From Limnohabitans sp. 2KL-17 (GTDB lineage: Bacteria > Pseudomonadota > Gammaproteobacteria > Burkholderiales > Burkholderiaceae_C), in assembly GCF_003063415.1 (NCBI RefSeq), contig NZ_NESK01000006.1:1-64000 (forward strand): a stretch of DNA of 64,000 nt. Reading direction: 5' to 3'. The notes beneath the pieces are model-generated. The model had not been told where the DNA came from. It did no database searches and saw only the letters and a list, made by a program, of their open reading frames with translations. Positions within the stretch are counted from its first letter, which is position 1. Each line of letters begins with the position of its first letter. This document shows positions 37,424-45,827 of the stretch, one piece after another. Both the position numbers and the translations under genes were made by a program.

Positions 37424-37929
37424 ACCACTGACTCCTGGTTCGCACTTTCATCGCCTGAAGACGCGGTGAACATATGGTGCAACAAAAAAACAATCCACAG
37501 AAAGCCGGAGATAGGCCAGGCAACGAAAATCCACCACATGGGCATGTCAGCCAGCTCGGAGGTCTGGTTCCATCCAAATTGCGTGAACTCGATGCCCCAG
37601 TAAAAAATCACACCTGAAAAAACAAGCATGAAAAACTGGCAAATAAACAGCAAAACCCGATTGGCCTTGGCCGACAACTTCGGCAAGAAATCCACGTCGA
37701 AGTGCATTTTTTCGCGCACACCCAAAGTGGCACCCAGCATGATCAACCAGATGAAAAAGAACCGGCTCATTTCCTCTGTCCACATGTAACGCGGTATGAA
37801 ATCGGTGTATCTGGAAAAAATCTGCAAGCTCACCGGAACCAACAAAAGCAGAAGCGTTACGACAAGAAGAAACGACAACAAGCCATCAATCAACAACAAT
37901 AATTTTTTCATCGGTAATGGATGGTTCAT
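37420..37929 (-). CDS. TRAP transporter small permease (DctQ-type)
   Basis: 169 residues (163 if MKKLLLLIDG at 37911 is used; neither start has a good ribosome site). Four membrane helices with the DctQ stretch WTEEMSRFFFIWLIMLGATLGVR. It forms a complex with DctM. A strong hairpin lies between dctP and this gene. Confidence 0.88.
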   Translation of the reverse strand: MNHPLPMKKLLLLIDGLLSFLLVVTLLLLLVPVSLQIFSRYTDFIPRYMWTEEMSRFFFIWLIMLGATLGVREKMHFDVDFLPKLSAKANRVLLFICQFFMLVFSGVIFYWGIEFTQFGWNQTSELADMPMWWIFVAWPISGFLWIVFLLHHMFTASSGDESANQESVV

Positions 37930-37933
37930 CCTG

Positions 37934-37959
37934 AGGGGTGTTTGCGAACAAACACCCCT
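37934..37959 (-). promoter_or_regulatory. Strong hairpin between dctP and dctQ
   Basis: AGGGGTGTTTG and CAAACACCCCT form a perfect 11-bp stem with a CGAA loop in the 39-base gap. Such stems after the binding-protein gene protect its mRNA and reduce read-through, giving more DctP than membrane subunits. Confidence 0.65.
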
Positions 37960-37968
37960 GAAAGGCAG

Positions 37969-38958
37969 TTATTTCAATGAATTGATCTTGGCAAAGATGG
38001 CGTCGGCACCCACCTCTTTGGCATAGGCAGCCATCACCGGATCAACCAGTTTTTGCATTTCGGCGCGCTGTGTGAATGGCACTTGCTTGAGCTTGCCTTC
38101 CTTGGCGTACTTGTCGAGCTTGGCCTGGTCTTCAGACGACTCGATTTGACGGCCATAAGCACCTGCCTCTTTGCCTGCCTTGATGATTGCTGCCTGCAAA
38201 TCAGCAGGGAGTTTTTTCAGGGTCTTGACAGAGAAGCACAGGGGGCGAATGGTGATGGCGTGGCGCGTCATCAAAATGCTGGGTGCCACTTCATAGAACT
38301 TCATGGCTTCCACACCGGCCGCTTCGTTTTCACCGGCGTTGATCACCCCGTTTTGAATGGCGTTGTACACCTCGTTGTAGGCGATCACAGTGGGGGTCAT
38401 GCCCACTGCGTTGAAAGTGCGGCTCCAGATGGGTGCACCTTGCACACGCACCTTCAGGTTTTTGAGTTCAGCCAAATTGCCAGCGGGCTTGTTGGCAAAA
38501 ATATTGCGCACACCACCACCGGCATAACCGATCAAACGGACTTCGGCTTTTTGCTCCACCTCATCGGCAATGGGCTTGAGCACATCCTGATCGAGCACCT
38601 TGTTCCAATGGGCCAAGTCGCTGAACAAAAACGGCGCGTCGATGAACGGCGCAGCCTTTGAGAAGGTGGACATGTGGGCTGGCGAAACAATCGCGTAATC
38701 CACGGCCTTGCCCTGGTTCATGTACGCAAAGTAATCTTTTTCAAGGCCCAACTCGCTGTTTTTGTGCAACACAAAATTGACTGGCTTGCCATAGTATTTT
38801 TTGACCAGCTCTTCAAAGAGCACCATGGCTTTGGTGAAGGCGTGGTCATCGCCAAACTGCGATGCGCCATGCAAGGTGATGGGCGCTTGCTGCGCCTGCG
38901 CGCTCAAGGCCATGACCGAAGAAAGAACCAACCCCAACAAAGGCTTCAAAAATTTCAT
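37969..38958 (-). CDS. TRAP transporter substrate-binding protein (DctP-type)
   Basis: 329 residues from MKFLKPLLGLVLSSVMALSA, with AAGGAG before the ATG. Signal peptide to AQAQQ. The DctP signature region is seen in NKPAGNLAELKNLKVRVQGAP and the conserved arginine in that stretch would hold the substrate carboxylate. GMTPTVIAYNEVYNAIQNGV is the second landmark. The ligand is an unknown organic acid. First gene of dctPQM plus dioxygenase, divergent from a 3-hydroxyisobutyrate-dehydrogenase-like gene. Confidence 0.9.
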   Translation of the reverse strand: MKFLKPLLGLVLSSVMALSAQAQQAPITLHGASQFGDDHAFTKAMVLFEELVKKYYGKPVNFVLHKNSELGLEKDYFAYMNQGKAVDYAIVSPAHMSTFSKAAPFIDAPFLFSDLAHWNKVLDQDVLKPIADEVEQKAEVRLIGYAGGGVRNIFANKPAGNLAELKNLKVRVQGAPIWSRTFNAVGMTPTVIAYNEVYNAIQNGVINAGENEAAGVEAMKFYEVAPSILMTRHAITIRPLCFSVKTLKKLPADLQAAIIKAGKEAGAYGRQIESSEDQAKLDKYAKEGKLKQVPFTQRAEMQKLVDPVMAAYAKEVGADAIFAKINSLK

Positions 38959-39200
38959 GTCTGTGTCTCCTTTAATGATCGTGACAACAACTTGTCTGTG
39001 TTGCTGTTTTTTTACTTTAGGCCAAAGCCATCTGAACCCTCTTGGGGTAAACCATGCTTTGCACGGCAAGCTGTCACCAAAGTGTCCACCCACGCTGGCC
39101 CCAACAGCTGCCTCAGTGATACCTTGAAATGCAGAACTACACGGGGTAAGTCAGCATTTCGCACCGACCTGGTGCCGCCGGACTTGAACCTTCAAACTTT

Positions 39201-39221
39201 TTCATTCATCACATGAAAGAA
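39201..39221. promoter_or_regulatory. Inverted repeat before the 3-HIBADH-like gene
   Basis: TTCATTCAT-CAC-ATGAAAGAA: 9-base arms with one mismatch, ending 4 bases before the start codon at 39226. Candidate operator for the divergent catabolic block. Confidence 0.4.
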
Positions 39222-39225
39222 TCGC

Positions 39226-40122
39226 ATGAAACACATTGGTTTTATCGGTGCCTCAGGCCTCATGGGACATGGCATCGCCAAAAATTTGCTGGCCAAAGGC
39301 TTCCAAGTCTCCTTGACCGCTCATTCCAGGCGCGAGCCTTTGCAGGATTTGCTGGAAGCAGGTGCCAAACTCGTGGGGTCTCATGCGGAACTGGCCGCTT
39401 GTGATGCGGTCATCATTTGCGTGACTGGCTCCCTGCAGGTCGAGGCCGCACTGGAAGGGCCGCAAGGTCTGCTGAGTCAAGCCCGCGCTGGCCTGATCGT
39501 GGTGGATGCATCCACCAGTGAGCCCGACTCGACCCGTCGTCTGGCGGCACGCTGCCAAGCCGCAGGCATGACCCTGGTTGACGCGCCCCTGGCACGCTCA
39601 CCCGCTGAGGCCGAAGCGGGCAAACTCAACACCATGGTGGGCTCAGCGCCAGACGTTTTTGCCCGCTTGGAGCCAGTCTTCAAGGCCTATTGCGAAAACA
39701 TTTTCCATGTGGGCGAAATCGGCTCAGCACACGTCATCAAACTCTTGAACAATTTTTTGGCACAAAGCATAACGACGGCTGCGGCAGAGGCCTTTGCGGT
39801 GGGGGCCAAAGCGGGCATCGATGTGGCACAACTGGTGCGCGTGGTGTCGGCAGGCGCGGTCAACTCCGGCTTGTTTCAGGCCATGGCCAAAACGCTGGAA
39901 GGCGATTACACCGGCCTCAAATTCGAGTTAAACAATGCCTCGAAAGATTTGCGCTACTACGTGCACCTGACGGAAAGCGTCAAGGCGCCATCACTGGTGG
40001 GCACCAGCGTGCACCAAAGTCTGGTAACGGCCTGTGCACTGGGCTACGGGGCAGAGCTGGTGCCTTCACTGGTCAAGGCGCAGGCGCAAATCAACCAGGT
40101 CAAAATTGGCCGAGGCAGCTGA
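39226..40122 (+). CDS. 3-hydroxyisobutyrate dehydrogenase-family NAD(P) oxidoreductase
   Basis: 298 residues. N-terminal cofactor motif IGFIGASGLMGHGIAKNLL (the usual GLGxMG is GASGLMG), VVDASTSEPDSTRR (substrate loop), DAPLARSPAEAEAGKLNTMVG, and the catalytic lysine in SAHVIKLLNNFLAQ. The family oxidises 3-hydroxyisobutyrate, tartronate semialdehyde-type and related beta-hydroxy acids. It forms an operon with the Gfo/Idh gene starting 1 base after its stop. Confidence 0.86.
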   Translation: MKHIGFIGASGLMGHGIAKNLLAKGFQVSLTAHSRREPLQDLLEAGAKLVGSHAELAACDAVIICVTGSLQVEAALEGPQGLLSQARAGLIVVDASTSEPDSTRRLAARCQAAGMTLVDAPLARSPAEAEAGKLNTMVGSAPDVFARLEPVFKAYCENIFHVGEIGSAHVIKLLNNFLAQSITTAAAEAFAVGAKAGIDVAQLVRVVSAGAVNSGLFQAMAKTLEGDYTGLKFELNNASKDLRYYVHLTESVKAPSLVGTSVHQSLVTACALGYGAELVPSLVKAQAQINQVKIGRGS

Positions 40123-40123
40123 A

Positions 40124-41134
40124 ATGACTACCCGCATGGGCATGGCGCTGGTGGGCCTGGGCGCGGCAGCGTTGCCACACCTGCGCAGCTTGCAAGACCT
40201 TTCTGACCGCATCGACTTGCGCTACGCGGTCACCCGCCAGCCGCACGCCGACCGCATCCGCCCCTACAACGGGCCGGTACAGCTGGTGGACTCGCTGGAC
40301 CATGTTTTGCAAGACCCCTTGGTGCAGGCCGTGATTGTGGCGACGCCACCGTCCACCCACCTGGACATTTGCCAACGCTGTTTTGCTGCGGGCAAACACG
40401 TTTTGCTGGAAAAACCACTGGAACTCAACCTGGATCGGTCTGCCAAATTGGTCGAACTGGCCAGCGTGTCAGGGCTGAACTTGGGGGTGGTGCTGCAACA
40501 CCGCTTTCGCGAAGCGGCAGTGACCTTGCAAAAGCTTTTGGACGAGGGCCGCATGGGCGAGGTGCAGGGCGCGTCCGTGCGCGTGCCTTGGTGGCGCTCA
40601 CAAGCCTATTACAACGAGCCAGGGCGAGGCACGTTGGCACGTGACGGCGGGGGTGTTTTGCTGACCCAGGCCATCCACACACTGGATCTGTTTCGGGCCC
40701 TGGTGGGTGTGCAGTCGGTCAAGGCGGCGGTGGTTCGCCAAACGCAGTTGCACCAGATGGAGACCGAAGACCATGTGAGTGCGCTGTTGGTATTGGGCAA
40801 CGGTGCGCCCGGCGACCTGATGGCCACCACAGCCATGTACCCCGGCTTTCCCGAGACGATTGACATCATCGGCACGCTGGGCAGCGCCCGTTTGAGTGGG
40901 GCCAGCCTGCAGGTGCACTTCTTGGAAGGTGAGCCTTTGACCGTAACCAGCGAAGGTGGCACGGGCAGCGGCGCCAACATGATGGATTTTTCCCATGAGC
41001 CGCACCGAGATTTGCTGACCGATTTCATGGATTCGATCACGCAAAAACGAGCCCCCCGGGTGAACGGAGCGGACACGCTGAAAACCCATGTCCTGATCGA
41101 CGAGTTGCTGCGCATGGGGGCATCCACACACTGA
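40124..41134 (+). CDS. Gfo/Idh/MocA-family oxidoreductase
   Basis: 336 residues. Rossmann start MALVGLGAAALPHLRSLQ, VATPPSTHLDICQRCF, and the conserved EKP in KHVLLEKPLELN. The second domain carries LARDGGGVLLTQAIHTLDL with the catalytic-type H. Members oxidise sugars, inositols or other polyols with NAD(P). It is co-transcribed with the preceding dehydrogenase and probably works on the product of the TRAP and dioxygenase system. It converges with senA 39 bases on. Confidence 0.87.
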   Translation: MTTRMGMALVGLGAAALPHLRSLQDLSDRIDLRYAVTRQPHADRIRPYNGPVQLVDSLDHVLQDPLVQAVIVATPPSTHLDICQRCFAAGKHVLLEKPLELNLDRSAKLVELASVSGLNLGVVLQHRFREAAVTLQKLLDEGRMGEVQGASVRVPWWRSQAYYNEPGRGTLARDGGGVLLTQAIHTLDLFRALVGVQSVKAAVVRQTQLHQMETEDHVSALLVLGNGAPGDLMATTAMYPGFPETIDIIGTLGSARLSGASLQVHFLEGEPLTVTSEGGTGSGANMMDFSHEPHRDLLTDFMDSITQKRAPRVNGADTLKTHVLIDELLRMGASTH

Positions 41135-41173
41135 GCAATGCGCAGTCTGCGGGCGAGTTTTTACGCCAACACC

Positions 41174-42451
41174 TTACAAACTCGCCGACCGGAACCCGGC
41201 AAAAATATCGCGCCGCTGCGGCAAGAAAAAATTGCGGTAGCGCACATCCGCAAGATGCACCGATGTGGCGACGCAGGCGCCGCGCAGCACGCGATGGTGA
41301 TGCCACCAGGGGGCGGAATAGTCGCGGTATGGGTGGGCCACAAAACCCGGATAGGGCTCAAAGGGGCTGGCCGTCCATTCCCAGACCTGGCCCCAGGCAA
41401 AGTCTGGCGCGTGCGCCGCACATTCCCATTCGGCCTCGGTCGGCAAACGGCGACCTGCCCATTGACACCAGGCCTGAGCATCGTTTGCGCTCACATGCAC
41501 AGCCGGCGCGTCCAGCTCCATGGCCTGCCAATGGCCAAAGCGCTGCACTTGCCAGTGGCCCTGCACAGATCGGACATGGAGCGGCCATGGGTGGCCTGTC
41601 GCTTGCAAAAATGGCAAGTAGCGCAACCAGGTCACAGGCCCCGCATCGATGCCGAAAGCCTGCAGCGACAAGGGGTGCGCGGCGCATTCGTTGTCAAAGG
41701 TAAAACCTGTTTCATGCTGGCCCAGCATCCAGGTTTGGGCTGGCAATTGAATCTGAAAGTCAGCGGCTGCTTTTTTAGCAGCGCCCAAAGGCGGCGGCTG
41801 TGCGGTGACTGAAAGCCTGGCGTCGAAAACCCCATCGCCGCTGCGAAGCGCATCAGGCAAAGACAGCCCCAAGGCCTGTGCCATACAGACCGAGGCTTCG
41901 TTGTGCATGTCTTCGTGTTGCAGCACCAGGCGCCAAAAATACAGCGTCTCATCACCCTCGTCAGGCACGGCCTGTAAATTTGCCAAACTCTGCTGCATGA
42001 CCTCGGCCAGATAGCTTTGGGTGCGCAACAGATCTGGCAAGGACAAAGCCCAGCGACTCTCGTGCGCGACTTCGCTGGAATTGAACAGGGCATCGGCCTG
42101 GGGCAGCAGCGAGGCATCAAAAGCATCAACGCTGAACGCGCTTTTTGTCCCCAGATGCCGTTGTCGATTGCGCACCGTCCACCACTCCTGGAACCAGGCA
42201 ATGTGCCCCCACTCCCAAAGCGGTGGATTCAACTCGGCCTGGGGGGGCACCGACAAATCAGGCAAGTCGGCATGCCAAGCTTGCATAAGCGCCAAGCTGC
42301 GGCTGCGGGTGGCTTGCAGGGCCTGCGCCAAGGTCTGTGGTCCGGCAGTGCGAACAGCACTGCGCACCGGGCCCTTGAACCGGCCAAAAGGCAGGCCATT
42401 AAAAAGGCCCAAGGGGGTCCGCCCTGCACCCGCCGGGGTACTGCCATTCAT
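41174..42451 (-). CDS. senA: SenA, hercynine selenosugar (C-Se bond-forming) oxidase
   Basis: 425 residues from MNGSTPAGAG; the frame is open further and the true start may lie nearer PQTLAQAL. An EgtB-like protein: the DinB-type domain has iron ligands His83 (WEWGHIAWFQEWW), His179 and His183 (LQHEDMHNEA). The C-terminal FGE-sulfatase domain has MLGQHETGFTFDNE, RLPTEAEWECAA, and ends IFAGFRSA. Alone it could be EgtB, but it is divergent from a senB glycosyltransferase and a selD-fusion gene, the arrangement of the selenoneine cluster described for Variovorax. SenA joins the selenosugar to hercynine using oxygen and iron. Confidence 0.85.
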   Translation of the reverse strand: MNGSTPAGAGRTPLGLFNGLPFGRFKGPVRSAVRTAGPQTLAQALQATRSRSLALMQAWHADLPDLSVPPQAELNPPLWEWGHIAWFQEWWTVRNRQRHLGTKSAFSVDAFDASLLPQADALFNSSEVAHESRWALSLPDLLRTQSYLAEVMQQSLANLQAVPDEGDETLYFWRLVLQHEDMHNEASVCMAQALGLSLPDALRSGDGVFDARLSVTAQPPPLGAAKKAAADFQIQLPAQTWMLGQHETGFTFDNECAAHPLSLQAFGIDAGPVTWLRYLPFLQATGHPWPLHVRSVQGHWQVQRFGHWQAMELDAPAVHVSANDAQAWCQWAGRRLPTEAEWECAAHAPDFAWGQVWEWTASPFEPYPGFVAHPYRDYSAPWWHHHRVLRGACVATSVHLADVRYRNFFLPQRRDIFAGFRSASL

Positions 42452-42464
42452 GTATAAATCGCTC

Positions 42465-43439
42465 ATGCAAAAACTTCGAGTGGTCATTGTCAGTCCCGCC
42501 CTGGCCGAAGCCAACAACGGGAACTGGCAAACGACGCGCCGCTGGCAACGTTTGCTGTCCCCACATTCTGCCCGCATCGTGCGACAGTGGACGGATGCCC
42601 AGGCCGGGCAAGACGACGTCATGCTGGCGCTGCACGCGCGGCGCTCGGCCGACTCGGTACAGGCCTGGCATGCCAAGCACGGCCAGCGTGGCTTGGGGCT
42701 GGCCCTGACCGGAACCGACTTGTACCGCGACATCGAGTCCGACCTTCAAGCCCAACACTCTCTGGCTTTGGCATCGTCTTTGGTGGTGTTGCAAAGTCTG
42801 GGCAAAGAGGCCTTGCCCAGCCTGCACCACAGCAAGACCCGGGTGATCTTTCAGTCCACCGGCATGCGTCAGGCGCTGCCCAAATCACAGCGCCAAATGC
42901 GTGTGGTGATGGTGGGCCACTTGCGCGAAGAAAAAGACCCCTTGACACTGATGGCCGCCGCACGGCTGTTGCCCAAAGGCTGCGGCATCTTCATCGATCA
43001 CATTGGTGCCGCGTTGGACCCGGCTCTCGGTCAGGCGGCTCAGGCCACACAAGCACAATGCCCCCACTACAGGTGGCTGGGCGCTTTACCGCACCCACAA
43101 ACCCGGCAGCGCATTCAGCGCGCGCACCTGCTGGTGCACACCAGTCGCCTGGAAGGTGGCGCCCATGTGCTGATGGAGGCGATCTGCAGCGGCACCCCCG
43201 TGCTGGCCTCACGCATTGACGGCAACCTGGGGCTTTTGGGCAACGATTACACGGGTATTTTTGAGCCGGGTGATGCACAGGGCTTGGCCGATTTGTTGCT
43301 GGCTTGCAGAGATCCACAAAAGCATCCTGGCCTGATGGCACACTTGGGGCACCAGTGCGCCTTGCGCGCACCCTTGTTTGAACCGCAGGCCGAACGTGCT
43401 GCCTTGCACCGCTGGGTGCAAGACCTCTGGACAATTTGA
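42465..43439 (+). CDS. senB: SenB, selenosugar synthase (glycosyltransferase-like)
   Basis: 324 residues from MQKLRVVIVSPA. It is the TIGR04348-type glycosyltransferase: GNWQTTRRWQRLL near the N-terminus, ALTGTDLYRDI, VMVGHLREEKDPLTLMAAAR, then SRLEGGAHVLMEAICSGTPV and ASRIDGNLGLLGNDY. SenB is known to make a seleno-sugar from UDP-GlcNAc and selenophosphate. The start codon overlaps an alternative senA ATG on the other strand, and TATAAAT (42453-42459) gives a promoter-like box. It overlaps senC by one base (TGATG). Confidence 0.88.
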   Translation: MQKLRVVIVSPALAEANNGNWQTTRRWQRLLSPHSARIVRQWTDAQAGQDDVMLALHARRSADSVQAWHAKHGQRGLGLALTGTDLYRDIESDLQAQHSLALASSLVVLQSLGKEALPSLHHSKTRVIFQSTGMRQALPKSQRQMRVVMVGHLREEKDPLTLMAAARLLPKGCGIFIDHIGAALDPALGQAAQATQAQCPHYRWLGALPHPQTRQRIQRAHLLVHTSRLEGGAHVLMEAICSGTPVLASRIDGNLGLLGNDYTGIFEPGDAQGLADLLLACRDPQKHPGLMAHLGHQCALRAPLFEPQAERAALHRWVQDLWTI

Positions 43440-45793
43440 TGCAACTTTCTGAACAACCTGTGCTGCGCGACCTGGTGCTGGTCGGCGGCGGACACAGCCA
43501 TGTGGGCGTTCTGCACATGTTCGCCATGAATCCCGAGCCCGGGGTGCGCATCACCGTGATTTGCACCGACATCGACACGCCTTATTCAGGCATGCTGCCA
43601 GGCTATATTTCGGGCCATTACAGCTTTGACGAAGTCCACATCGACCTGGGCCGCCTGTGCGCCTTTGCCGGTGCACGCCTTTACCGCGATGAGGTGGTGG
43701 GCATTGACCGCCAAAATCAGAAAGTCATTTGCCGCAACCGGCCTGCCGTGGCCTACGATGTGTTGTCCATCAACATCGGCTCGACACCTCAAGTGCAACA
43801 GGTTGCGGGCGCTCAGGCGCTGGCCATTCCGGTCAAGCCCATCGCACAGTTCAACCAGCGCTGGCTGGCACTGCTGGAAAAAGCCCGGCAATGGCCGTCG
43901 TACCGAGGCCGCATGACGATTGCAGTGGTTGGCGGTGGTGCTGGCGGCGTAGAGCTGCTGCTGTCCATGCAGTACCGCTTGCGCCATGAATTTAAGGCGC
44001 TGGGGCGCAGCCCTGAAACCCTGAAATTTGTGCTGCTCACCTCGGGTGAGACGATCTTGCCCACACATAACCCCGGCGTGCGCGAACGCTTTGCCCGGGT
44101 TCTGCGAGATCGCGACATCGACGTGCACACCCAGGCCGAGGTGGTGCAGGTTTCTCCTGGCTGCCTGCACACCAAAAACGGCCGCACTTATGACGCCGAT
44201 GAAACCATGTGGGTCACACAAGCGGGCGGTCCGACTTGGCTGCAAAGCACTGGGCTACATCTGGATGCCCATGGTTTCATTCAGGTCACCCCTCAACTGC
44301 AAAGCCTGAACGACCCGTTGGTGTTTGCCGCAGGCGACATTGCCTCCTTCAGCGAGCGTCCGCTGGAAAAAGCAGGGGTTTTCGCCGTGCGCATGGCCAA
44401 GCCACTGGCGACCAATTTACGCCGTACCCTGCGTGGCCAAAAGTTGCTGGCCTACCAGCCACAGCGCCATTGGCTGGCATTGATTTCTACTGGCAACCGC
44501 TACGCGGTGGGTTCTCGCGGGCGATGGGGCTTTGGTGGTGAATGGGTGTGGCGCTGGAAAGACCGGATTGACCGCCAATTCATGCAGCGCTTCACCGAAC
44601 TGCCCGCGATGGACCCCACTCAGCCGGGGATCAATGCCAGAACGGCGATTCATTCGATGGGGCAGTTGCTCAAAGACATCCGAGCCCAAGGCAAAGCGCC
44701 GGCCACCCGCTTGACACTGAGCTCTGAAGAATCCCTGCAAGCCATCTCGGCCTTGGCCATGCGCTGCGGCGGCTGCGGCGCCAAGGTGGGTGCCAATGTC
44801 TTGTCGCGTGCCCTGGGCAGCTTGAAGCCGGTCGAACGGGGCGATGTGCTGATTGGCCTGCACGCGCCTGACGATGCGGCCGTGGTGCGTGTGCCGCCGG
44901 GCATGGCCATGGTGCACACCGTGGATTTTTTCCGGGCCTTCATGGACGACCCGTACTTGTTTGGCAAGGTGGCTGCCAATCACGCGCTGGGCGATATTTT
45001 TGCCATGGGCGCCGAAGCCCAGACCGCCACGGCGGTGGTCACCGTGCCGCCAGGTCTTGAAAGCAAGGTCGAAGACCTGTTGATGCAAATGATGGGCGGC
45101 GCCATCGAGGTGCTCAACGCCGCAGGCTGCGCCCTGGTGGGTGGCCACACCGGTGAAGGCCATGAGCTGGCGCTGGGCTTTGCCATCAATGGCCTGATCG
45201 ACGAGAAGATGGACGGCCTGATGCGCAAGGGCGGCATGCAGCCAGGCGATGTGTTGTTGCTGACCAAGCCCATCGGCACTGGCACCTTGTTTGCAGCGCA
45301 CGCACGGCACGCCGCCAAAGGCCGCTGGATCGATGCGGCCTTGCAATCGATGGTCCAATCCAACCAACTGGGCGCCCAGGTTTTGCGCACCCATGGCGCC
45401 ACCGCCTGCACCGACCTGACCGGTTTTGGCCTGCTGGGCCATCTGGTCGAGATGACGCGCCCCTCCGGCGTGGATGCCGAGCTGCAGATGAGCACCCTGC
45501 CGCTGCTGGACGGCGCTGTGGATTGCGTCAAGGCGGGCATTGTCAGCTCACTGCAGCCAGCCAATGTGCGCCTGCGCCGCGCACTGCGCAACGCCGATGA
45601 GTTTGTGCATGACCCACGCTACCCCTTGCTGTTTGACCCCCAAACTGCAGGTGGCCTATTGACCAGCGTGCCTGCAGCGCAAGCGCAAGCCTGTGTGCAG
45701 GCCCTTAAGGCCGCAGGTTACGTGCACACTGCCATCATTGGGCGCATCACGGTGCAGGGCGAGGCCCTGGAACCTGTGCTGCTGAAAACCTGA
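43439..45793 (+). CDS. senC: SenC: FAD/NAD oxidoreductase fused to selenide, water dikinase
   Basis: 784 residues. Residues 1 to about 380 are an NDH-2-like flavoprotein (LVLVGGGHSHVGVLHMF, TVICTDIDTPYSGMLPGY, VVGGGAGGVELLLSMQY, DPLVFAAGDIASF). Residues about 430-784 are SelD: active-site CGGCGAKVG with Cys443 and Cys446 and Lys449, DDAAVV, VDFFRAFMDDPYLFGKVAANHALGDI in pieces, GGHTGEG, and FDPQTAGGLL. The SelD part makes selenophosphate from selenide and ATP. The flavoprotein part may generate or deliver selenide. Sec is not used; the codons are TGC. TGATG coupling with senB. Confidence 0.93.
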   Translation: MQLSEQPVLRDLVLVGGGHSHVGVLHMFAMNPEPGVRITVICTDIDTPYSGMLPGYISGHYSFDEVHIDLGRLCAFAGARLYRDEVVGIDRQNQKVICRNRPAVAYDVLSINIGSTPQVQQVAGAQALAIPVKPIAQFNQRWLALLEKARQWPSYRGRMTIAVVGGGAGGVELLLSMQYRLRHEFKALGRSPETLKFVLLTSGETILPTHNPGVRERFARVLRDRDIDVHTQAEVVQVSPGCLHTKNGRTYDADETMWVTQAGGPTWLQSTGLHLDAHGFIQVTPQLQSLNDPLVFAAGDIASFSERPLEKAGVFAVRMAKPLATNLRRTLRGQKLLAYQPQRHWLALISTGNRYAVGSRGRWGFGGEWVWRWKDRIDRQFMQRFTELPAMDPTQPGINARTAIHSMGQLLKDIRAQGKAPATRLTLSSEESLQAISALAMRCGGCGAKVGANVLSRALGSLKPVERGDVLIGLHAPDDAAVVRVPPGMAMVHTVDFFRAFMDDPYLFGKVAANHALGDIFAMGAEAQTATAVVTVPPGLESKVEDLLMQMMGGAIEVLNAAGCALVGGHTGEGHELALGFAINGLIDEKMDGLMRKGGMQPGDVLLLTKPIGTGTLFAAHARHAAKGRWIDAALQSMVQSNQLGAQVLRTHGATACTDLTGFGLLGHLVEMTRPSGVDAELQMSTLPLLDGAVDCVKAGIVSSLQPANVRLRRALRNADEFVHDPRYPLLFDPQTAGGLLTSVPAAQAQACVQALKAAGYVHTAIIGRITVQGEALEPVLLKT

Positions 45794-45827
45794 GCACCCA
45801 ACACTTGCCTCCTCACATCGCCAAGCC

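Noticed and set aside
39168-39200. tRNA-like 3' end (TGGTGCCGCCGGACTTGAACC)
   Set aside because: It resembles the acceptor and T-arm of a minus-strand tRNA, but the supposed T-stem does not pair and no anticodon or D-arm follows.
41174-42451. Plain EgtB (ergothioneine) rather than SenA
   Set aside because: Sequence alone cannot exclude it, but divergence from senB and a SelD-fusion gene makes SenA much more likely; kept as a stated alternative.
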